A DNA stretch of 8,363 nucleotides. Source: Candidatus Nomurabacteria bacterium (lineage in GTDB: Bacteria > Patescibacteriota > Minisyncoccia > Phycocordibacterales > UBA2100). Under the pieces are notes generated by a model that had not been told where the DNA came from, searched no databases, and saw only the letters and a list, made by a program, of their open reading frames with translations. This document shows, piece after piece, positions 4,591 to 8,363 of the stretch. Both the position numbers and the translations under genes were made by a program. Positions within the stretch are counted from its first letter, which is position 1; each line of letters starts with the position of its first letter. Where the stretch lies: positions 1 through 8,363 of the forward strand of contig CALRIB010000037.1 of NCBI GenBank assembly GCA_943359705.1, written 5' to 3'.

Positions 4591-5706
4591 ATGAACAACA
4601 ACTATCTTATCGGAGGTCTCATCGTTATCCTGCTTCTCGTAGGAGGATACTTCGTTCTGCAGTCGAGCGGCACGATGGACAACGGGACGGCGACGACGAC
4701 GCCGAACACGGACATCGGAGACGGCACTTCGGGTGACACGAGCGGTGATACCACCGGAGGCGACAGCACCCCGTCTGAAGCGGCACCGCGCATCCAAACG
4801 GATGCAGGCGCGGCGGTATCCAACTCGACGGCCGTGATAACCGGACACGTAACACCTAACGGCGCACCGACCACCTACTGGTACGAGTACGGTCTCACGA
4901 CTGCACTCGGTTCCCGCACAGCCGCGCAGTCAATCGGTTCCGGATGGACGGCCATCGCTTCGCCCGGGTACATTACCGGCCTTAAAGCCAACACGACCTA
5001 CTACTTCCGCCTGAGCGCGCAGAATCGCCTCGGTACGGTAAGCGGCACCATGGGAAGCTTTAGCACCAACAACAATCCGCCTTCGCAAGGCAACGCACCG
5101 GCAGTCACAACGAACTCGGCGACCGACGTGCAGCGCACGAGCGTCGTCTTGAACGCGCACGTAAATCCGCGCGGCACTGAGACGACCTACTGGTTCGAAT
5201 ACGGCAACGACGCCAACTTCGGCGGCGTGACCACCTTCCAATCGGCAGGCAACGGCACGGCATCGAACGCCGTTTCCGTCGGCGTCACCGGCCTCAACCC
5301 GTCGACCAAGTACTTCTTCCGCGTCAACGCGCAGAATTCGTACGGCACGGTCAACGGCGCAACGCAGAGCTTCACAACGCCCGGCCCCGCTTCGCCCGGA
5401 GTGCCTGCGGTCGATACGACATCGGCCACCAACATCGCCACTTCATCGGCGCAATTGAACGGCCGCATCAGCCCCAACGGCGCGCAGACGACCTACTGGT
5501 TTGAGTACAGCAAAGACTCACTCCTCGGCAGTATCATCGGCACAGTGACGACGTCGCAAGACCTGAGCGCCGACGCTACAACGCTCACGGTGACGGCTCA
5601 AGCGACGCACCTCGATAGGAACGCCAGGTACTTCTACCGACTCGTTGCCCGGAACAGCTTTGGCACCACACGCGGTGACATAGAGAATTTCAGGACTCGG
5701 AATTAA
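4591..5706 (+). CDS. Membrane-anchored protein with three fibronectin type III-like repeats
   Basis: The 371-residue product has an N-terminal membrane anchor (about 5-23, LIGGLIVILLLVGGYF) with a tiny cytosolic tail. A Thr/Ser/Gly/Asp-rich linker follows (about 26-66), then three tandem repeats of about 103 residues. Each repeat carries TTYW[YF]EY (at 94, 198 and 300) and, further on, a Y[FY][FY]R.xxAxN.xGT strand ending in [FT]xT. These are the hallmarks of fibronectin-III-like beta sandwiches in bacterial surface proteins. The repeats are extracytoplasmic if the anchor is N-in; no catalytic motif or LPXTG signal is seen. The start at 4591 places the anchor at the very N-terminus; an upstream in-frame GTG at 4546 has no signal. 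The gene stands alone and ends at a strong terminator. A role in adhesion or cell-surface structure is inference. Confidence 0.85.
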   Translation: MNNNYLIGGLIVILLLVGGYFVLQSSGTMDNGTATTTPNTDIGDGTSGDTSGDTTGGDSTPSEAAPRIQTDAGAAVSNSTAVITGHVTPNGAPTTYWYEYGLTTALGSRTAAQSIGSGWTAIASPGYITGLKANTTYYFRLSAQNRLGTVSGTMGSFSTNNNPPSQGNAPAVTTNSATDVQRTSVVLNAHVNPRGTETTYWFEYGNDANFGGVTTFQSAGNGTASNAVSVGVTGLNPSTKYFFRVNAQNSYGTVNGATQSFTTPGPASPGVPAVDTTSATNIATSSAQLNGRISPNGAQTTYWFEYSKDSLLGSIIGTVTTSQDLSADATTLTVTAQATHLDRNARYFYRLVARNSFGTTRGDIENFRTRN

Positions 5707-5722
5707 TCCTGAATGCTAAATC

Positions 5723-5752
5723 AAAAAGCCGCCCCTAAAGGGGCGGCTTTTT
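5723..5752. terminator. Bidirectional intrinsic terminator
   Basis: A perfect 13-bp stem (AAAAAGCCGCCCC with GGGGCGGCTTTTT) closes on the loop TAAA. It has T-runs in both directions and lies 16 bases after the fibronectin-repeat gene and 12 bases after the cold-shock gene on the other strand, so it serves both. Confidence 0.95.
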
Positions 5753-5764
5753 GTAGCGGCGCGA

Positions 5765-5965
5765 TTAAGCGCGGCTGACCTTGACGGCGTTGGGTCCCTT
5801 GGGGGATTCCGCAACCTCAAAGGAGAGCGTGTCGCCTTCGCGAAGTTCGTCGAACTTCACGTTCACAAGCTCGTTGGAGTGGAAGAAGAGATCCTTCTCC
5901 TGTCCTTCGATCTTGATGAAGCCGAAACCCTTATCGGTGAGTCGGGCAATAGTTCCTGTTTGCAT
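5765..5965 (-). CDS. csp: Cold-shock domain protein (CspA family)
   Basis: This 66-residue single cold-shock domain binds single-stranded RNA and DNA and acts as an RNA chaperone in the cytoplasm. RNP1 is KGFGFIKI (12-19) and RNP2 is LFFHSNEL (26-33), and the C-terminus ends GPNAVKVSRA as in the family. Length and motifs are complete. The start at 5965 gives the canonical MQTGTIARL. It has no Shine-Dalgarno; the 11 bases before ATG are T-rich (TTCTTTTTGCT on the minus strand). The best promoter lies about 90 bases upstream, inside the end of the oxidoreductase gene, predicting a leader of roughly 80 bases. Long leaders are usual for cold-shock genes. It ends at a shared terminator. Confidence 0.96.
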   Translation of the reverse strand: MQTGTIARLTDKGFGFIKIEGQEKDLFFHSNELVNVKFDELREGDTLSFEVAESPKGPNAVKVSRA

Positions 5966-6017
5966 AGCAAAAAGAATTTGGTGGTTAAAATCAATTGTTT
6001 AGCTGAGAGTGGAGTTC

Positions 6018-6037
6018 GATCCGTTCTTCCCTGGATC
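6018..6037 (-). promoter_or_regulatory. Small hairpin in the cold-shock gene leader
   Basis: On the minus strand GATCC (6037-6033) can pair with GGATC (6022-6018) across a 10-base loop containing GGGAAG, with one further wobble pair outside. It lies in the middle of the predicted leader of the cold-shock gene. A thermosensing role is only a suggestion. Confidence 0.3.
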
Positions 6038-6055
6038 AGCGCGATTGATGTGCGA

Positions 6056-6084
6056 AGATTATCACGCCCGTATCACGATGTCAA
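6056..6084 (-). promoter_or_regulatory. Probable promoter of the cold-shock gene, inside the end of the oxidoreductase CDS
   Basis: A perfect TTGACA reads on the minus strand (6084-6079). It is followed at 17 bases by TAATCT with an extended TG one base before it (6061-6056), or at 15 bases by GATAAT (6063-6058). The oxidoreductase stop (6075-6073) lies within the spacer. Transcription would start near 6049, about 83 bases before the cold-shock ATG. Confidence 0.6.
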
Positions 6085-7494
6085 TACACTCGATGAGGTC
6101 GCGGGCAGTCGTCCGATGTCCGAAAGCGAACGAGTAGGGACGTCGAATATCGAGGGCGGAAGGTCAACCCCGTCCAGAAAAAAAGAGACTTTTTTGCCGC
6201 CGTAGATGGAGGGAAGGATGCCGACGCCGTTGCAGCCGAGATTATAGAGAAGCACGGGATTTTGCGGCTCCGGCCCGATGAGGCGGATGCCGTTCTTGGT
6301 GTACCCCATAAGTCCGTGCCAGGTGAAAACGTAATCGATTTTTTTGTTGGGGTCGAGGTTGTAGACCTTGCGCACAAAGGTGTCTATCTCTTCTTCAGCG
6401 GAATCCGGAAAGTCGTCTTCAAATGTGTACGGCGTTCCTTCATCAATTTTTGCACCGGGTCCGCCGACGGAAATGAGATTGTGATGCGTGCCTTTCTCGT
6501 ACTCGTACGGGCGCCGTGTGAGGTAGAGGTAGGGCGTTTCGAAACCTGCCGCCGGATCGGTGTAGTAACTGATGGCAATGGGGGGCTTGTTGAGCGTCTC
6601 GAGGTAGCCCGACATGTATCCTATCTCTCCGCTCACCAGGTGGTGGTACTTGGCGTCGATGTCGAGGCCGGTCTCGTTGATGATGTGGATGCTCTCGAAG
6701 CCGTTGGTGCAGAGGACGACGCGGTTCGTGCGTATCGTGTGCGATACGGCGTCAAGGATTGCATGGTCGTGCCGCAGAAGAATCTTGTGTATCGGCGTGT
6801 GCTCGTAGAGCGCAAAACGTCCGCGATATTTCTTCAGGAGAAAGCTGATGACTTCCTGGCAGAAGAGCGCGCTGTTGATGCAGCCCTTGGTGTAGGAGAG
6901 TACGGCGACGAATTCTTTCATTTCCGTCTCGAGTGTTTCTAAAATGGCTTTTTGCGGCGCGAGCGAATAGAGCCCGCGGTACTCACGCGGAATATCGCGC
7001 ACGAAATCGGCGTGCTCGGCGATGACGAGAGTGCGCGGGTGCATACCGCCTGCCTGCTTGCGGAGTTTGTTGTTCTTGAGGTGCCAGAGCACTTGCCGGT
7101 AACTTGTGAGGCCGGCGTGGCCGATAAAACGCGAGAAGGGGATATCGAGCCCGGCGTCGCTATACATCTCATCGAGGAGCTGCCACGCGTCTTCGATGGC
7201 ACCTTCGCCCTCCGCCGCCATCTGCAGTCCAAATTCATCGACGATACTCGCGAATCCGCGTTCGAAGTAACTCACCACCTGTCCGGCATTGTGCCCCGTT
7301 GCGCCGTGCGCGAGTTTGAAGCGCTCGATGAGCGCGACTTTTTTGTCGGTGTGTTTGAGCGTGTAAAAGGCGGTGGCGACTCCCGCAATACCGGCTCCGA
7401 CGATTGTCACGTCGGTCTCGATATTCTTGTCGAGCCGCACGGTGGCGCGCTCTTTATCGAGCTGATGCAGCCAGGGAGAAAGATTCTTCCGCAT
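6073..7494 (-). CDS. FAD-dependent oxidoreductase, DAO family
   Basis: This is a 473-residue flavoprotein of the D-amino-acid oxidase / glycine oxidase / glycerol-3-phosphate dehydrogenase superfamily, which oxidises C-N or C-OH bonds. The Rossmann motif is VTIVGAGIAG (Gly33, Gly35, Gly38), with Glu57 (LIER) expected to hold the adenosine ribose. GATGHNAGQ (64-72) is the usual second FAD contact. The C-terminal signature (from about Trp392: WHGLMGYTKNGIRLIG, then NLGCNGVGILPSIYGG) is also present. No signal peptide or membrane segment is seen, so it is probably cytoplasmic; the substrate cannot be named. ATG 7494 is chosen over the upstream in-frame start at 7551 because a TATACT lies 11 bases upstream and the N-terminus then has the normal distance to the FAD motif. 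A perfect inverted repeat overlaps this start. Its 3' end carries the cold-shock promoter. Confidence 0.9.
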   Translation of the reverse strand: MRKNLSPWLHQLDKERATVRLDKNIETDVTIVGAGIAGVATAFYTLKHTDKKVALIERFKLAHGATGHNAGQVVSYFERGFASIVDEFGLQMAAEGEGAIEDAWQLLDEMYSDAGLDIPFSRFIGHAGLTSYRQVLWHLKNNKLRKQAGGMHPRTLVIAEHADFVRDIPREYRGLYSLAPQKAILETLETEMKEFVAVLSYTKGCINSALFCQEVISFLLKKYRGRFALYEHTPIHKILLRHDHAILDAVSHTIRTNRVVLCTNGFESIHIINETGLDIDAKYHHLVSGEIGYMSGYLETLNKPPIAISYYTDPAAGFETPYLYLTRRPYEYEKGTHHNLISVGGPGAKIDEGTPYTFEDDFPDSAEEEIDTFVRKVYNLDPNKKIDYVFTWHGLMGYTKNGIRLIGPEPQNPVLLYNLGCNGVGILPSIYGGKKVSFFLDGVDLPPSIFDVPTRSLSDIGRLPATSSSVLTS

Positions 7495-7505
7495 ACGATG
7501 CGGAA
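7487..7505. promoter_or_regulatory. Palindrome over the oxidoreductase start codon (operator candidate)
   Basis: TTCCGCAT (7487-7494) and ATGCGGAA (7498-7505) are exact inverted repeats around ACG. The repeat runs from the edge of the -10 to 8 bases into the oxidoreductase coding region and contains its ATG. Since transcription should start inside it (about 7499), it suits a DNA operator that blocks RNA polymerase better than an mRNA hairpin. Confidence 0.45.
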
Positions 7506-7511
7506 AGTATA
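7506..7511 (-). promoter_or_regulatory. -10 (TATACT) of the oxidoreductase gene
   Basis: TATACT on the minus strand (7511-7506) ends 11 bases before ATG 7494, giving a leader of only about 4-5 bases and no Shine-Dalgarno. No clear -35 is seen. Confidence 0.5.
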
Positions 7512-7638
7512 TCGTACTTTTTCGCCGCACTGATGACGATGATACGCGCATTTACGTGCCGGCCGAGGGCGTGAGCCGAGCTCATCGTGTCTTCATATAG
7601 GTACCCGTATCATTAACCATTATTCCTCAATATCTTGT

Positions 7639-7863
7639 ATGGCAGAAACAACAATCGTGAACACGCCCGCACAATCGACCGACTCCGGAGCGGGTTGGGC
7701 CGTCGCTCTTATCGTTATTATCGCAGTTCTCGTGGGCGGCTTCGTCTGGTACCGATACTACGGACCGGCTGCGACACCTGCATCATCGGACACGACCAAC
7801 ATCAACGTGACCCTTCCGACACCAACAGCCGGAGGCACGAATCCCGCAACCACACCCAAGTAA
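7639..7863 (+). CDS. Hypothetical single-pass membrane protein, 74 residues
   Basis: The product has an 18-residue Thr/Ser-rich N-terminal segment and one hydrophobic helix (about 20-38, WAVALIVIIAVLVGGFVWY) flanked on its C side by Arg39 and Tyr residues. A Thr/Pro/Ala/Gly-rich tail (42-74) without folded-domain signals completes it. There is no lipobox or sortase signal. Small proteins of this build are common in Patescibacteria as far as I know, but I cannot name a function. The ATG at 7639 has no Shine-Dalgarno. Possible -10 elements upstream are TATAGG (7596-7601) and TATCAT (7608-7613), neither convincing. It is divergent from the oxidoreductase, and the DUF1059-like gene follows 36 bases downstream with its own -10. 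Confidence 0.8.
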   Translation: MAETTIVNTPAQSTDSGAGWAVALIVIIAVLVGGFVWYRYYGPAATPASSDTTNINVTLPTPTAGGTNPATTPK

Positions 7864-7886
7864 TCCCTATCACCCGATGCGCGGGA

Positions 7887-7892
7887 TATACT
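7887..7892 (+). promoter_or_regulatory. -10 (TATACT) of the DUF1059-like gene (leaderless)
   Basis: TATACT ends 7 bases before the ATG at 7900, so the predicted first transcribed base is the A of ATG or its neighbour. GAGAG at 7893-7897 resembles an SD but is only 2 bases from the start, too close to function as one. No -35 match is visible. Confidence 0.5.
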
Positions 7893-7899
7893 GAGAGAC

Positions 7900-8112
7900 A
7901 TGAAGATATTGACCTGCAAGGAATTGGGAGGCGAGTGCGACGCCAGGCTCTCCGCTGAAACGTGGAAGGAGATTGTGGGAAAGATGGTAGATCACGTAGT
8001 GACGCATCATTCCGAGACGGCAAAGGAGATGGAGAAAATGCACAACGAAGATCCGGAGAAATGGGGCAAGGAACACAAGCCACTATGGGAAGCCGCGCCG
8101 GAAATGCAGTAG
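7900..8112 (+). CDS. DUF1059-like small protein
   Basis: The 70-residue soluble protein begins MKILTCKELGGECDARL, the pattern of DUF1059 (C-x-x-L/I-G-x-x-C, here Cys6 and Cys13). An amphipathic stretch follows (AETWKEIVGKMVDHVVTHH, with His32, His36 and His37), matching the HAxxxH helix of that family. The two Cys and the His cluster could bind a metal, which is inference since the family has no assigned function. The remaining 30 residues are charged and helical. The start at 7900 is supported by a -10 at the right distance for a leaderless message. Its stop lies 14 bases from the convergent histidine-kinase stop. Confidence 0.82.
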   Translation: MKILTCKELGGECDARLSAETWKEIVGKMVDHVVTHHSETAKEMEKMHNEDPEKWGKEHKPLWEAAPEMQ

Positions 8113-8126
8113 TCTTGGCTCGATCG

Positions 8127-8363
8127 TTAGGTAGTCGCAACGAGTCGGGGATGACTGATGGATACGACGGTGCCGCGCGAAGTGCTTGTGCGCTCCACGG
8201 TGGCGTCCAGTTGCATTGCGAGCGACTCCACGATGCTCGTGCCGAGGCCTTCCCTGTGGGTCGTGTCGGTTGCCGACAATCCGATGCCGTCATCGCCGAT
8301 GCTGAGCTTCCAGCTTTCCGGCCCCGAGATGTAGGTGACGGTTATTTGCCCCTCTCCGCTGGG
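8127..8363 (-). CDS. Sensor histidine kinase, C-terminal ATPase domain (runs off right edge)
   Basis: An open frame enters from the right edge and ends with TAA at 8129-8127, giving the last 78 residues. It holds the G1 box DDGIGL (24-29), which contacts ATP. The G2-like GLGTSIVESLAMQL follows (39-52), then the terminal strands ending RGTVVSISHP. This order matches the HATPase_c fold; the short distance between G1 and G2 and the GLGxxIVExL form resemble HWE/HisKA_2-type kinases. The dimerisation/His domain and any sensor lie outside the window, so signal and partner cannot be told. It is convergent with the DUF1059-like gene with only 14 bases between stops and no visible terminator. Confidence 0.82.
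   Translation of the reverse strand, partial: PSGEGQITVTYISGPESWKLSIGDDGIGLSATDTTHREGLGTSIVESLAMQLDATVERTSTSRGTVVSISHPRLVATT

Noticed and set aside
6262..6942. 226-residue plus-strand open frame inside the oxidoreductase
   Set aside because: It is antisense to a complete flavoprotein with all family motifs; the Val/Glu/Asp-rich composition is typical of a shadow frame.
7635..7958. 107-residue frame starting at TTG 7635
   Set aside because: It is Arg-rich and out of frame with the clear membrane protein starting 4 bases later, and it runs into the DUF1059-like gene.
7802..8293. 163-residue minus-strand open frame across the DUF1059-like gene and the kinase end
   Set aside because: It conflicts with two better-supported frames and is Arg/Pro/Ser-rich without motifs.
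1..8363. tRNA, rRNA, CRISPR, IS, attachment site or replication origin
   Set aside because: No cloverleaf, spaced direct-repeat array, transposase motif or clustered DnaA boxes were seen by eye on either strand.

Overview
The window looks like compact bacterial chromosome. Genes use ATG starts, and TGA is a normal stop (the genes ending at 3211 and 6073 use it). Intergenic gaps are short, and there are no phage, IS, tRNA, rRNA or CRISPR signals. Several small single-pass membrane proteins with Thr/Pro/Ser-rich tails, a free-standing NAD(P)HX dehydratase and scarce Shine-Dalgarno sequences would fit a Patescibacteria/CPR (Parcubacteria-like) genome. That placement is inference from gene style, because no taxonomic marker lies in the window.

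Layout. Positions 1-159 (-) hold the N-terminal end of an unidentified gene, running off the left edge. Divergent from it is ppsA (283-2766, +), a complete PEP synthase. A short unknown gene (2891-3211, +) follows, with a promoter and a 5'-end hairpin. It is convergent with a tight three-gene minus-strand cluster: a two-TM protein (4437-4225), a disordered acidic protein (4222-3998) and NAD(P)H-hydrate dehydratase (3990-3268). Divergent from that cluster is a membrane-anchored protein with three fibronectin-III-like repeats (4591-5706, +). A strong bidirectional terminator separates it from a cold-shock protein gene (5965-5765, -). Next come an FAD-dependent DAO-family oxidoreductase (7494-6073, -), a divergent single-pass membrane protein (7639-7863, +) and a DUF1059-like protein (7900-8112, +). 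The window ends in the C-terminal ATPase part of a sensor histidine kinase (8363-8127, -).

How the genes fit together. The genes are mostly singletons rather than one pathway. PpsA provides gluconeogenic PEP, NnrD repairs hydrated NAD(P)H, CspA is an RNA chaperone, and the oxidoreductase oxidises an unknown amine or hydroxy-acid substrate. Two anchored proteins face the envelope.

The most distinctive property is regulatory. At several genes a TATAAT-like -10 hexamer lies 6-11 bases before the start codon with no usable Shine-Dalgarno, which predicts leaderless or nearly leaderless mRNAs (ppsA, nnrD, the oxidoreductase, the DUF1059 gene). The 2891 gene has the opposite arrangement: a -35/-10 pair, a stem-loop at the predicted mRNA 5' end, a good SD and an overlapping 21-codon upstream ORF. 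The cold-shock gene appears to be driven from inside the end of the oxidoreductase gene and to carry a leader of about 80 bases. A perfect 12-bp-arm palindrome sits in frame inside nnrD. I see no convincing new multi-gene system; the regulatory architecture and the small unknown proteins are the items to follow up.
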